Source of the DNA: Desulfovibrio cuneatus DSM 11391
GTDB taxonomy: Bacteria > Desulfobacterota > Desulfovibrionia > Desulfovibrionales > Desulfovibrionaceae
Length of the DNA stretch: 64,000 bases
Direction: 5' to 3'
Assembly (NCBI RefSeq): GCF_000430005.1
Contig: NZ_AUCY01000017.1
Location: forward strand, 34,070-98,069
This document shows positions 37,799 to 46,728 of the stretch, piece by piece. The notes beneath the pieces are model-generated. The model made no database searches. It was given only the letters and a program-made list of their open reading frames with translations, and was not told where the DNA came from. Every line of letters begins with the position of its first letter. Position 1 is the first letter of the stretch. The position numbers and the translations under genes were made by a program.

Positions 37799-37836
37799 AG
37801 TGTTCGCGCAGCAAGTTTTAACGCAATTGCTCTAAA
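37799..37836 (+). repeat. Second copy of the possible dispersed repeat
   Basis: GAGTGTTCGC (37799-37808) and TTTTAACG (37816-37823), then CAATTGCTCTAAAG, repeat in the same order blocks found on the minus strand after rnfG (21635-21683). It lies immediately upstream of the pseB ribosome-binding site and may be a leader element rather than a repeat. Confidence 0.25.
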
Positions 37837-37844
37837 GGGAAAAC

Positions 37845-38825
37845 ATGTTCAATAATGCTACGATACTCATTACAGGCGGCACTGGTTCATTTGGCAAGCA
37901 ATGTGTTGCCACTATTCTCGCGCGGTATACCCCCAAAAAGCTGATTATATTTTCACGCGATGAACTGAAACAGTTTGAAATGGCGCAGGAATTTTCACCG
38001 CAACGCTACCCCTGTATGCGCTATTTTATTGGTGACGTGCGCGATAAAGAGCGGCTGTACCGGGCCTTTAAAGGGGTGGACTATGTCATTCACGCGGCGG
38101 CCCTAAAGCAGGTGCCTGCGGCTGAATACAACCCCACGGAATGCATTCATACCAATGTGACGGGTGCAGAAAACATCGTGAACGTGGCTGCGGATGTGGG
38201 CGTAAAAAAAGTGGTGGCACTTTCCACCGACAAAGCCGTAAGCCCTGTGAATTTGTATGGGGCCACAAAACTTTGTTCTGACAAGCTTTTTGTTGCCGCC
38301 AATGCCTTTACAGCCTGTGCAACGGTGTACAGTGTTGTGCGTTATGGCAACGTTATGGGCAGCCGCGGCAGCGTTATTCCCTTTTTTATCAAAAAACGTG
38401 AAGAAGGCGGCCCCCTGCCCATTACCGATACCCGCATGACCCGCTTTTGGATTACCCTTGAGCAAAGTGTGGAAATGGTGCTCAACGCCTTTATTCTGGC
38501 AAAAGGTGGGGAGATTTTTGTGCCTAAAATTCCCAGCATGAAAATTACTGAACTTGCCCAAGCCATTGCCCCTGGCATGCCTACCGTGCCAGTTGGCATA
38601 CGGCCAGGAGAAAAGCTGCATGAATCCATGATTACCGCAGAAGATTCACGCAATACCATTGACATAGGCGATTACTATGTCATCAAGCCAGAAGTGTGCA
38701 CCTATGCTGGCCCGGCCGGCACACCCGTACCTGAAGGGTTTGAATATAACTCCGGCACCAATACGCAATGGTTAACAAGCGAAGAACTGCGAACCATACT
38801 CCAAGCCCAAGGGTTTGCAGTATAA
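37845..38825 (+). CDS. pseB: UDP-GlcNAc 4,6-dehydratase (inverting) PseB
   Basis: First enzyme of pseudaminic acid synthesis, converting UDP-GlcNAc to the 4-keto-6-deoxy-L-arabino-hexose. Residues match the family: GGTGSFG (11-17), STDKAVSP (127-134, D129/K130) and Y138-x3-K142. The start FNNATILITGGTGSFGKQ is characteristic of PseB/FlaA1. 326 residues. It begins a new set of genes 143 bases after the ABC exporter; the ATG follows AAAGGG. Confidence 0.95.
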   Translation: MFNNATILITGGTGSFGKQCVATILARYTPKKLIIFSRDELKQFEMAQEFSPQRYPCMRYFIGDVRDKERLYRAFKGVDYVIHAAALKQVPAAEYNPTECIHTNVTGAENIVNVAADVGVKKVVALSTDKAVSPVNLYGATKLCSDKLFVAANAFTACATVYSVVRYGNVMGSRGSVIPFFIKKREEGGPLPITDTRMTRFWITLEQSVEMVLNAFILAKGGEIFVPKIPSMKITELAQAIAPGMPTVPVGIRPGEKLHESMITAEDSRNTIDIGDYYVIKPEVCTYAGPAGTPVPEGFEYNSGTNTQWLTSEELRTILQAQGFAV

Positions 38826-38839
38826 AGAGCTATTCCACA

Positions 38840-39976
38840 ATGAGCGATACCTTTATTCCTTATGGCCGGCAGATTATAGACGAAGACGACATTGCTGCGG
38901 TTACCGCCGTGTTGCGGTCAGACTGGCTTACCACCGGCCCGGCAGTGGGGCAATTTGAACAGGCCGTGTGCGGCTACACAGGTGCCACCCACGCCATAGC
39001 CGTTTCCAATGGCACTGCGGCATTGCATATTTCCATGCTGGCCCTTGGCATTGGCCCTGGCGACGAAGTGATTGTTCCGCCCATGACATTTGCTGCAACG
39101 GCCAATTGCGTGCTGTATTGCGGCGGTAAACCCGTGTTTGCCGATGTACTTGCTGAAAGCCTGCTGATAGACCCGGCAGCCGTTGAAGCAGCCATTACCC
39201 CCCGCACCAAAGGCATTATTGCTGTAGACTACGCTGGCCAACCCTGTAATTGGGATGCGCTGCATACTATAGCCAAAAAACATGGCCTTTTTCTGGTGGC
39301 AGACGCCTGCCACGCCCTGGGGGCTGAATATCACGGACGCAAGGTTGGTACACTGGCAGACATTACGGTGTTCAGCTTTCACCCGGTAAAGCATATTACC
39401 ACAGGCGAAGGGGGCATGTGCGTTACCAACAGCCCTGAACTTGCCCAAAAGCTCCGCATGTTACGCAGCCATGGCATTACAACCGATGCTCGCCAGCGTG
39501 AAACAACAGGGGCCTGGTTCTATGAAATGACCGAGCTGGGCTATAATTATCGAATCACAGACATTCAGTGTGCTCTGGGCCTGAGCCAGCTTACAAAGCT
39601 GCCCCAGTGGATCCAAAAACGCAACGAACTGGCACAGGCCTATGATGCCTCTTTTCTGCACAGTGCGGTAAGGCCACTGCAAACAGCCCCCAATTGCCTT
39701 AACGCCTACCACCTGTATGTTGTGCGGGCAAAAGAGCGCGATACCCTTTTTGCAAAACTGCGTGCTGCAAACATTGGGGCCAATGTGCATTATGTGCCAG
39801 TGCACCTGCACCCCTATTATAAAAACAATTTAGGCACACATCCTGGCATGTGCCCTGTGGCGGAACAGGCGTATGAGGAAATTATAACACTCCCCCTGTG
39901 GCCTGGTATGGATTCTTCATCGGTTCAACGGATTGTTACTGCGTGCCAAAATGCAGCAGATGAGCCGAACAGGTGA
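38840..39976 (+). CDS. pseC: PLP aminotransferase PseC
   Basis: Second pathway step: PLP-dependent C4 amination of the PseB product. DegT/DnrJ fold with the PLP aspartate region VADACHALGA (153-162), and the Schiff-base lysine K184 in FHPVKHITTGEGG, wording typical of PseC. The ATG at 38840 is chosen over the earlier in-frame start at 38768, which lies inside pseB. 378 residues. Overlaps the next gene by 4 bases (GTGA). Confidence 0.94.
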   Translation: MSDTFIPYGRQIIDEDDIAAVTAVLRSDWLTTGPAVGQFEQAVCGYTGATHAIAVSNGTAALHISMLALGIGPGDEVIVPPMTFAATANCVLYCGGKPVFADVLAESLLIDPAAVEAAITPRTKGIIAVDYAGQPCNWDALHTIAKKHGLFLVADACHALGAEYHGRKVGTLADITVFSFHPVKHITTGEGGMCVTNSPELAQKLRMLRSHGITTDARQRETTGAWFYEMTELGYNYRITDIQCALGLSQLTKLPQWIQKRNELAQAYDASFLHSAVRPLQTAPNCLNAYHLYVVRAKERDTLFAKLRAANIGANVHYVPVHLHPYYKNNLGTHPGMCPVAEQAYEEIITLPLWPGMDSSSVQRIVTACQNAADEPNR

Positions 39977-41445
39977 AACTCTCCCCTATGGTAGTCATTC
40001 GCGCAGACGCAACCCCCACTATGGGCACGGGCCACGTTATGCGGTGTATTGCCCTTGCACAGGCAGCCAAGTCTAGCGGCTTGGCTGTTTGTTTAGTGGG
40101 CCATATTACTGTGCCCTGGGTGCTGGAACGGTTGAAAAGTGAAGCTATCGCCTTTACCTTGCAGGATGGCCCACCTCCGGCCCAGGAAAGCCCTGCCAAG
40201 CTTTTGCAAGACCTTGCATCATGTGGGGCGCAAAACTGGGTAGCACTAGATGGTTACCACATTGGACCAGACTGCCACAAGGCTGTGCGTGAGGCTGGCT
40301 ATAAATTGCTGGTCATTGACGATTACGCCCACTTGCCGGAATATTCCTGCGACATTCTACTGAATCAAAATATTGGGGCAGAAGAGTTAGCATACACAGG
40401 CAATATTGGGCAGAAGCTGCTTGGCCCCCGGTTTGCCCTACTTCGAAATGAATTTTTAGAAGCCCGAAAAAAGGCCCTTCAACGCCCGGTGCCAGAAAAG
40501 GCCACAGAGGTGTTGCTAACCCTTGGTGGGGGCGATTTTTCCCACATACTGCCCCAACTTGCCCCGGCCTTTTCCAGCCCAGAGCTTGCAGGCTGCACCT
40601 TGCGCGTTATTGCCGGAGTCATGCAGGAAAAAGCCATACGCACGGCATTGCACCAGTGCCCGGCGAATATTGTGGTTTTGCCGCGGGTGGAGAATATGCC
40701 GCAGCTATTTCTGCAAACAGATGTGTGCATAACCGCGGGGGGCAGTACCTGCTGGGAACTGTGCTGCCTGGGTGTCCCTTTTTTAACGGTGCAAGTGGCG
40801 GAGAATCAAGCGTTGGTTGTGCAAAACCTTGAGCAAAAAAAAGTTGCCTTGACACTTTGTGAAAAAAATCTAACTGATCTTATCGTGTCGCAACACAAGC
40901 AAATAGTTCAACGCAAGAACAATCAAAGCACCGTTGATGGGAAAGGGGCATCGCGCGTGCTTGGGCAAATGATTCAACAACAAATAGAGCTTCGGCCAGT
41001 TTCTGAAACTGACATGAACGCATTATATACCATTGCGAATAACCCTGCTGTAAGGAGCTTGTTTTTTTCTCCCCAGCAAATTTCTCTGATGGAACACAAA
41101 CTTTGGTTTGAGAACAGACTAAGCAAACGAGAAGAGGAACCTTTTTATCTTGCCACTCTCAAAGACTCTCAGACAGTTTTAGGGTATGTCCGCTTTGATA
41201 AAAAAAACAATAACTTCTTTGTGTCAATAGCACTTGACCCTCGATGGCAAAAACTAGGCCTTAGCGGGCACATCCTCAATGCAGGCTGCACAAAGGTTAA
41301 AAAATTATTCAACCAGTGCTGTTTTTACGCATGGTGCCATAAAGATAATGATGCGTCGAAAAGCATCTTTTTCAATCTTGGTTTTGAAAAATGCACCCGT
41401 CCGCACGAAACGAAACGAGATTTCATACTCTTGAAAAAAGCATAA
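39973..41445 (+). CDS. pseG: PseG hydrolase fused to a PseH-like N-acetyltransferase
   Basis: Two steps in one polypeptide. The N-terminal about 335 residues are PseG, the GT-B-fold hydrolase releasing UDP from the 2,4-diacetamido sugar (VIRADATPTMGTGHVMRC with H21; DDYAH; ITAGGSTCWELCCLGVP). Residues about 338-490 form a GNAT acetyltransferase (LRPVSETDMNALYTI start, VSIALDPRWQKLGLSG acetyl-CoA loop), filling the PseH role. The GTG start overlaps pseC by 4; an ATG at 39988 is an alternative. The DNA turns AT-rich in the acetyltransferase half. Confidence 0.92.
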   Translation: MKLSPMVVIRADATPTMGTGHVMRCIALAQAAKSSGLAVCLVGHITVPWVLERLKSEAIAFTLQDGPPPAQESPAKLLQDLASCGAQNWVALDGYHIGPDCHKAVREAGYKLLVIDDYAHLPEYSCDILLNQNIGAEELAYTGNIGQKLLGPRFALLRNEFLEARKKALQRPVPEKATEVLLTLGGGDFSHILPQLAPAFSSPELAGCTLRVIAGVMQEKAIRTALHQCPANIVVLPRVENMPQLFLQTDVCITAGGSTCWELCCLGVPFLTVQVAENQALVVQNLEQKKVALTLCEKNLTDLIVSQHKQIVQRKNNQSTVDGKGASRVLGQMIQQQIELRPVSETDMNALYTIANNPAVRSLFFSPQQISLMEHKLWFENRLSKREEEPFYLATLKDSQTVLGYVRFDKKNNNFFVSIALDPRWQKLGLSGHILNAGCTKVKKLFNQCCFYAWCHKDNDASKSIFFNLGFEKCTRPHETKRDFILLKKA

Positions 41446-41544
41446 TATCCTTTGGTGACAAGAAAGATAGTAAACGATAAAAAGTTTTCATACCCCCCCC
41501 AAAAAACACCCATAATACTTTCTTTTTAGAATCCATGGAGTGAA

Positions 41545-42252
41545 ATGCATACATCCAACCTACAATTATTCCCTAAACAACTACTTGTGATTGCCGCACA
41601 CCCGGACGACGAAATGCTTGGCTGCGGCGGAACATTGGCCCGTATGCGCGCATCAGGAGCCGAGGTGAGCATTCTGTTACTGGGGGAAGGCCCTACCTCC
41701 CGAGAAAGCAATGAACAGGAAGTGGCCGCCGCTCAAACAGCATCTTCCACTTCGGCATTAGCAGCTGCTGCGGCTCTTGGCATTTCGGATGTGCGCTTTG
41801 CGGCCCTCCCTGATAACCGGTTTGACACCATTGCCCTGTTGGACATTGTTAAAGCGATAGAAAGCATTACCCATGACCTTTCGCCAGATCTTATTTTTAC
41901 TCACCACGTTGGGGATCTGAATATTGACCATGTTCTCACTCACAATGCGGTTATGACGGCTTTTCGCCCTCTGCCGGGAATTCAACCAATAACTATTTTA
42001 AGCTTTGAAGTGCTCTCCAGTACAGAGTATGCACCGCCAGGAATGAGAACAACCTTTCATCCCACTGTATATGTCAATATTGAATCGTTCCTTGATGCAA
42101 AACAAAACGCCCTCCAAGCGTATGCATCGGAAATGCGTCCATGGCCCCATCCACGTAGTTTTGAAGCAGTTGAGCATTTAGCCCGATTTCGTGGTAGCCA
42201 ATGCGGGTATACTGCTGCTGAAGCATTTGTTTTATGTCGGAGCATCTTTTGA
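41545..42252 (+). CDS. PIG-L/LmbE-family deacetylase
   Basis: Zinc-dependent N-deacetylase of the PIG-L superfamily, which removes N-acetyl groups from amino sugars. The metal motif AHPDDEMLGCGGT (18-30) and the second HHVGDLNIDHVLTH block are intact. 235 residues. A GGAG site precedes the ATG. It sits inside the pseudaminic acid gene set and directly before a formyltransferase-like gene, so removal of an acetyl group for replacement by another acyl is a reasonable reading (inference). Confidence 0.88.
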   Translation: MHTSNLQLFPKQLLVIAAHPDDEMLGCGGTLARMRASGAEVSILLLGEGPTSRESNEQEVAAAQTASSTSALAAAAALGISDVRFAALPDNRFDTIALLDIVKAIESITHDLSPDLIFTHHVGDLNIDHVLTHNAVMTAFRPLPGIQPITILSFEVLSSTEYAPPGMRTTFHPTVYVNIESFLDAKQNALQAYASEMRPWPHPRSFEAVEHLARFRGSQCGYTAAEAFVLCRSIF

Positions 42253-42947
42253 TGGACAAGAACTATATTGTTGCCGCCTCACGCCCTTGGTATGCAGGAA
42301 TCACCGAACGATTATCAAAGAAACACCCTGGTTCTTTTTTCCTTGCAACTACCCCAGATGAACTACTGCAATTGGATTTAGCAGCCCTATCTCCTCAATA
42401 TATATTTGTTCCGCATTGGTCATGGATTATTCCGGAATCCGTATGGAAAAATTATGATACTGTTATTTTTCACATGACCGACCTTCCTTTCGGGCGGGGA
42501 GGAAGCCCATTGCAGAATCTTATTGACCAGGGCGTTAAAAACACCATGATTTCTGCGCTTAAATGCGAAAAAGCCCTTGATGCTGGTGCAATTTATCTTA
42601 AAGCGCCTCTCTCGCTTGAAGGAACGGCAGAAGAAATTTTCAGCCGTTCAGTGCCTATAATTGAAGAAATGATTCTTCAAATTTGTACTCTGTCTCCCAA
42701 GCCTGTGGAACAAATAGGGGAACCTGTTTACTTCCAGCGGCGCAAGCCTGAAAATAGCAATCTTATCGCCGTAAATTCACTTGAGAAAGCGTATGACTAC
42801 ATCCGCATGCTGGATGCACCGGGATACCCTCCTGCTTTTATAGAACACGGTGCTTTTCGCATAGAGTTTTCACAAGCAACCCTGAATGACAATCAGCTTA
42901 CAGCAAACGTTACCGTGACACTAAAGGATGAATGGCATGACTTGTAG
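42252..42947 (+). CDS. Formyltransferase-like protein
   Basis: Resembles the catalytic domain of methionyl-tRNA and sugar N-formyltransferases: FHMTDLPFGRGGSPLQNLI (73-91) with H74, and LDAGAIYLK (109-117) with D110, line up with the His and Asp of the family's Asn-x-His...Asp triad; the Asn position is Ile72. The first 60 residues are not recognisable as a folate-binding Rossmann domain with certainty. The ATG at 42252 overlaps the deacetylase stop (TGATG) with GGAG upstream; another in-frame ATG is at 42234. Probably N-formylates the deacetylated sugar. Confidence 0.75.
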   Translation: MDKNYIVAASRPWYAGITERLSKKHPGSFFLATTPDELLQLDLAALSPQYIFVPHWSWIIPESVWKNYDTVIFHMTDLPFGRGGSPLQNLIDQGVKNTMISALKCEKALDAGAIYLKAPLSLEGTAEEIFSRSVPIIEEMILQICTLSPKPVEQIGEPVYFQRRKPENSNLIAVNSLEKAYDYIRMLDAPGYPPAFIEHGAFRIEFSQATLNDNQLTANVTVTLKDEWHDL

Positions 42948-43989
42948 TTTTTCCTTTGCAGGATGCAACAAATCCCAAATCCCGGCTAAAATTCTTATGG
43001 TTGCCGAACTTTCTGCCAACCACAACCAAAATATTGAACGGGCAGAAGCCATTATTCGTGCCGCCGCAGATGCCGGGGCTGATGCCATTAAACTGCAAAC
43101 GTACACCGCAGACACCATGACTATTCCGTGCGATAGCGAATACTTCCGCATAAAAGGGACATTGTGGGAAGGGAGAGCCCTGCACGATTTATACAAAGAA
43201 GCCTATACCCCGTGGGAATGGCACCCCCGTTTGTTTGGCCTCGCCCAAGAGCTGGGCATGGGCTGCTTTTCTACACCGTTTGACGCTACGGCTGTGGATT
43301 TTCTGGAAAGCCTGAACACCCCTTGCCACAAGGTTGCCAGCTTTGAGGTGGTGGATATTCCCTTGCTCCAGAAAATAGCCCGCACCAAAAAACCGGTTAT
43401 TATGTCCACCGGCATGGCCACGGTGGCAGAAATAGATGAGGCAGTAACCACCTTGCGCCAACACGGCACCACCGAGCTAGTGCTGCTTAAATGCACCAGT
43501 TCGTACCCCGCCCCGGCGGAAGAAGCCAATTTGCGCACCATTGCCCACATGAGCCAACTGTTTGATTGCCCGGTAGGCCTTTCAGACCACACCACAGGCA
43601 GCGCCGTGGCGGTAGCATCCGTTGCCCTAGGGGCGTGCCTTATTGAAAAGCACTTTACCCTTTCTCGCGCGGATGGTGGCCCAGACGACAGCTTTTCCAT
43701 GCAGCCTGAAGAGTTTAAACAAATGGTACAGGATGTGCGCACAGCGGAAAAAGCCCTTGGGAAAGTGAATTATACACGTACCGCCAAAGAGCAACAAAGT
43801 GTTGTCTTCCGCCGTTCCTTGTTTGTGGTGAAAGATATGCAGGCAGGGGAGATATTTACGGAAGAAAATGTGCGCAGCATTCGGCCTGGGCATGGGCTGC
43901 ATACACGCTACTTCCACGATGTATTGGGGAAAAAATGCACCTGCGCCATTGCCATGGGCACGCCACTTAGCTGGAACATGCTGGCATGA
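42937..43989 (+). CDS. pseI: Pseudaminic acid synthase PseI
   Basis: NeuB-family enzyme condensing the 2,4-diacetamido-trideoxy sugar with phosphoenolpyruvate to form the nonulosonic acid. TIM-barrel with ILMVAELSANHNQN (19-32), GADAIKLQTYTADT, CTSSYPAP and DHTTGSAVAVASVALGACLIEKHFTL, then a C-terminal antifreeze-like SAF domain (RRSLFVVKDMQAGEIF onward). An AAGGA site favours the ATG at 42937 over 42928. It overlaps the formyltransferase-like gene by 11 bases and the next gene by 4. Confidence 0.94.
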   Translation: MTCSFSFAGCNKSQIPAKILMVAELSANHNQNIERAEAIIRAAADAGADAIKLQTYTADTMTIPCDSEYFRIKGTLWEGRALHDLYKEAYTPWEWHPRLFGLAQELGMGCFSTPFDATAVDFLESLNTPCHKVASFEVVDIPLLQKIARTKKPVIMSTGMATVAEIDEAVTTLRQHGTTELVLLKCTSSYPAPAEEANLRTIAHMSQLFDCPVGLSDHTTGSAVAVASVALGACLIEKHFTLSRADGGPDDSFSMQPEEFKQMVQDVRTAEKALGKVNYTRTAKEQQSVVFRRSLFVVKDMQAGEIFTEENVRSIRPGHGLHTRYFHDVLGKKCTCAIAMGTPLSWNMLA

Positions 43990-44951
43990 TGCGCGCCGCC
44001 CTTATTGGCCTTGGTAATATTGCCTGGAAATATGACCAAGGCAGACCCCCCACAGATTTTGCCCTGAGCCAGGGCGGGGCCATGCGCCGCCACCCGGAAG
44101 TGCAACTTGTTGGTGGTTGTTCACCAGAGAGAGCAGATAGAGAAGGATTCAGTGACTGGTCGCAGGGGGTGCCTGTTTTTGAGACCCCCAAAGCCATGCT
44201 GGACCAATTACAACCGGAAATGGTGGGAATTTGCTCGCCTACTCACGACCACTTTGACCATGCCCGCCTTTGCCTTGAGGCCGGGGTACGTGTGCTGTGG
44301 CTGGAAAAACCACCAACAGAAACGCTTGATGAACTGCAAGCCCTTATCACCTTGGCAGACAAGAAAAATGCGACGGTATGCGTTAATTATTTTCGCCGTT
44401 ACCTTCCCTCCTACCAGCGACTCAAACAATTGATACAAACGCAGGAGTATGGCACCTGCCATTTGTTGCGTCTTTTATACTCCCCAGGGCTGGCACGCAA
44501 TGGCGTCCATTTTTTAGACCAACTGTTCTATGTTACAGGTGCCACTGCCTATGCAATAGACTGGGTAGAACGGGGGCGCGATTCCGAGAACCCTGCATTT
44601 ACCCTGCGCCTTTCCACAGGGCAACGGGTGCAAGCCTTTGGGGCCCAACTGTGCTACCATTCTAACGACATTGATGCCGTTTGCGACCGGGGTGTTTTTT
44701 CTATCCACCATGGGGGCAAGCAGGCCACGGCTGAAATTGCTCAGGAAAACAGTTTGTTCCCCGGCTTTTACGACCTTACCCCGGTAACGCCTTCGCCCTT
44801 TGGTGAAGTTTCCTTTGAGCGCTATATGGACAGAGTTTTGGAAGACCTTGTGGCAAGCGCCAACGAAGGAAGCCTGCCCCAAAGCAACCTGCACTCTGCC
44901 TATTGCACACAGGCACTCATGGAAGATATTCTGGCAAAGGCAAAGACATGA
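43986..44951 (+). CDS. Gfo/Idh/MocA-family oxidoreductase
   Basis: NAD(P)-dependent oxidoreductase with an N-terminal Rossmann domain (AALIGLGNIAWKYDQ, 4-18) and the family EKP lysine motif in WLEKPPTETLDEL. 321 residues. It is translationally coupled on both sides (4-base overlaps) within the pse genes. Relatives oxidise or reduce sugars; here it may alter the nonulosonic acid or a linked sugar, but the substrate cannot be read from the sequence. Confidence 0.82.
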   Translation: MMRAALIGLGNIAWKYDQGRPPTDFALSQGGAMRRHPEVQLVGGCSPERADREGFSDWSQGVPVFETPKAMLDQLQPEMVGICSPTHDHFDHARLCLEAGVRVLWLEKPPTETLDELQALITLADKKNATVCVNYFRRYLPSYQRLKQLIQTQEYGTCHLLRLLYSPGLARNGVHFLDQLFYVTGATAYAIDWVERGRDSENPAFTLRLSTGQRVQAFGAQLCYHSNDIDAVCDRGVFSIHHGGKQATAEIAQENSLFPGFYDLTPVTPSPFGEVSFERYMDRVLEDLVASANEGSLPQSNLHSAYCTQALMEDILAKAKT

Positions 44952-46018
44952 TCCTTTTTGCAGCAGGCGACCCCGGTGGCAGCAGGGCCCTTGCCCCCAT
45001 ACTTCATGAATTATGTGGCAGCAACAGACCCTTTGCCGTGGTGAACCATGGTTTTTTGGGAAAAGAACTCCCTAAAGAGTTTATTCCGTACCGTATAGAG
45101 CCTGATGCCGTAGCGAGCCTGATGCCCCAAGCCCAGGCTTTTGTTTTTGGGTCCAGCGTCAGCGACCCATACCCCTTGCACCTGGCCCGCCTTGCCCGCA
45201 GCCACAACGTGCCTGTCATTCATGTGCTGGACAATTGGGCCTCTTACAGCGCACGGCTTTGTACAGACGGCCAGGCAATGCTGTTGCCAGACGTCTATGC
45301 TGTGATGGATGAAGACGCCAAGGCCGCAGCCATGGCCCAAGGTATTCCAGAACAGTGCCTTGCGGTTACAGGGCACCCCGGCCTTGCAATAGTGGCAAAA
45401 CATCTGCAATCATCGCTGTTTCAAACCCAACAGGCGGCAAAGGCCCATTTTGGCCTTCCTCAAGAGAAGTTGTGCCTTGCCTTTGTTTGTGAGCCTTTTC
45501 ATGCTATCTTCGGTGCTGATGTAACTGCACCAGGGCACCCTGGCTTTACTGACCACACTGTGCTGCACGCCTTTGCCCAGGCGCTTTTGCCTTATGCGGG
45601 TACAGTGCACATTGCTCTGTTGCCCCACCCAAAACAAACCACTCATGAAGTTGCCACCCTTTGGGACGCAACGTGTAGCAGCCTTGGGGGCACGGTGATT
45701 CACGCTACGCAAGGGAGGGATGTTTTGCAGGCCGTAAACGGCGTTGCGGGCATGGCCTCCATTCTGTTGTATGAAGCCTGGCTCATGGGCTTGCCCGTGC
45801 TTTCAATGCAACCCGGCGTGCGCCTAGAAGCCTTGCAACGGTTTGCCTTTCTGGATGGTTTATGCTACACGCAAAACGTGCAAGAACTACCCAAAATGGT
45901 AGCAAATTGGGTTGCGCAATGCTCCGCACAAAGGGCACTGCACCCTAGGCCAGAACTTGCTCTACATGCCGCAGCCCCTGCCAAGCTTGTTGCCTTGATA
46001 TTATCATTTATCCCCTGA
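44948..46018 (+). CDS. Putative GT-B-fold glycosyltransferase, unknown specificity
   Basis: Not assigned to a named family. The 356-residue protein opens ILFAAGDPGGSRALAPIL (2-19), has VIHVLDNWASY and VTGHPGLA in the middle, and a C-terminal ASILLYEAWLMGLPVLSMQPG stretch resembling the donor-binding half of GT-B glycosyltransferases and nucleotide-sugar epimerases. Start at 44948 makes an ATGA overlap. Being locked between PseI and PseF, it is a candidate for a nonulosonate-related transfer or processing step (inference). Confidence 0.55.
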   Translation: MILFAAGDPGGSRALAPILHELCGSNRPFAVVNHGFLGKELPKEFIPYRIEPDAVASLMPQAQAFVFGSSVSDPYPLHLARLARSHNVPVIHVLDNWASYSARLCTDGQAMLLPDVYAVMDEDAKAAAMAQGIPEQCLAVTGHPGLAIVAKHLQSSLFQTQQAAKAHFGLPQEKLCLAFVCEPFHAIFGADVTAPGHPGFTDHTVLHAFAQALLPYAGTVHIALLPHPKQTTHEVATLWDATCSSLGGTVIHATQGRDVLQAVNGVAGMASILLYEAWLMGLPVLSMQPGVRLEALQRFAFLDGLCYTQNVQELPKMVANWVAQCSAQRALHPRPELALHAAAPAKLVALILSFIP

Positions 46019-46026
46019 GCCTTGCA

Positions 46027-46728
46027 ATGAACATCGCCGTAATTACAGCCCGTGGTGGCTCAAAGCGCATTCCAGGAAAAAATATCCGCCAATTTTCCGG
46101 AAAGCCCATGATTGCGTGGCCCATTCTTGCCGCCAAGGCAGCCGGAATCTTTTCTCATATTGTGGTTTCCACAGACTCGGAAGAAATTGCCAGAGTGGCC
46201 CAAGACTGGGGGGCAATATGCCCTTTCATGCGGCCTGCGGCCCTTTCAGACGACCACACCCCCACAGCCCCTGTGTTTGAGCATGCCCTGACCGCCCTGG
46301 CGGCTGAAGGCATTGCCGCAGAATATGCCTGCTGCATTTACCCCACTGCTCCTTTTTTGCTCCCCGAATTTTTGCAGCAAGGCCTGCATGAGCTTGAAAC
46401 AAGCGGGGCCCCTGCGGCCATGTCGGTAACGGGTTTCGACTTTCCCATATTACGCGCATTGACCTTGGACGCCAACGGCGGCCTTGCCTTTAACTGGCCG
46501 GAATATGAGTTGACCCGCTCGCAAGATTTGCCCGAATTTTACCACGACGCCGGGCAATTTTACTGGGTGAGGGTTACCAGCTTTCTGGCAAGCAAGCGGC
46601 TTGTAGTGCCGGGAACACGGCCTGTTTTTTTACCCCGCAAGCGCGTTCAAGACCTGGACACACAAGAAGACTGGGAAGTGGCTGAACTCATGGCGAAGTC
46701 ACTTCTACTTGAAGGAATAAAGCAATGA
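46027..46728 (+). CDS. pseF: CMP-pseudaminic acid cytidylyltransferase PseF
   Basis: Activates the nonulosonic acid with CTP. The NeuA-family start AVITARGGSKRIPGKNIR (4-21) and RVQDLDTQEDWEVAELM at the end are clear; DAGQFYWVR is also conserved. 233 residues, typical of PseF. With pseB, C, G/H and I in the same locus the CMP-pseudaminic acid pathway is complete. It overlaps the next gene by 4 bases. Confidence 0.93.
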   Translation: MNIAVITARGGSKRIPGKNIRQFSGKPMIAWPILAAKAAGIFSHIVVSTDSEEIARVAQDWGAICPFMRPAALSDDHTPTAPVFEHALTALAAEGIAAEYACCIYPTAPFLLPEFLQQGLHELETSGAPAAMSVTGFDFPILRALTLDANGGLAFNWPEYELTRSQDLPEFYHDAGQFYWVRVTSFLASKRLVVPGTRPVFLPRKRVQDLDTQEDWEVAELMAKSLLLEGIKQ

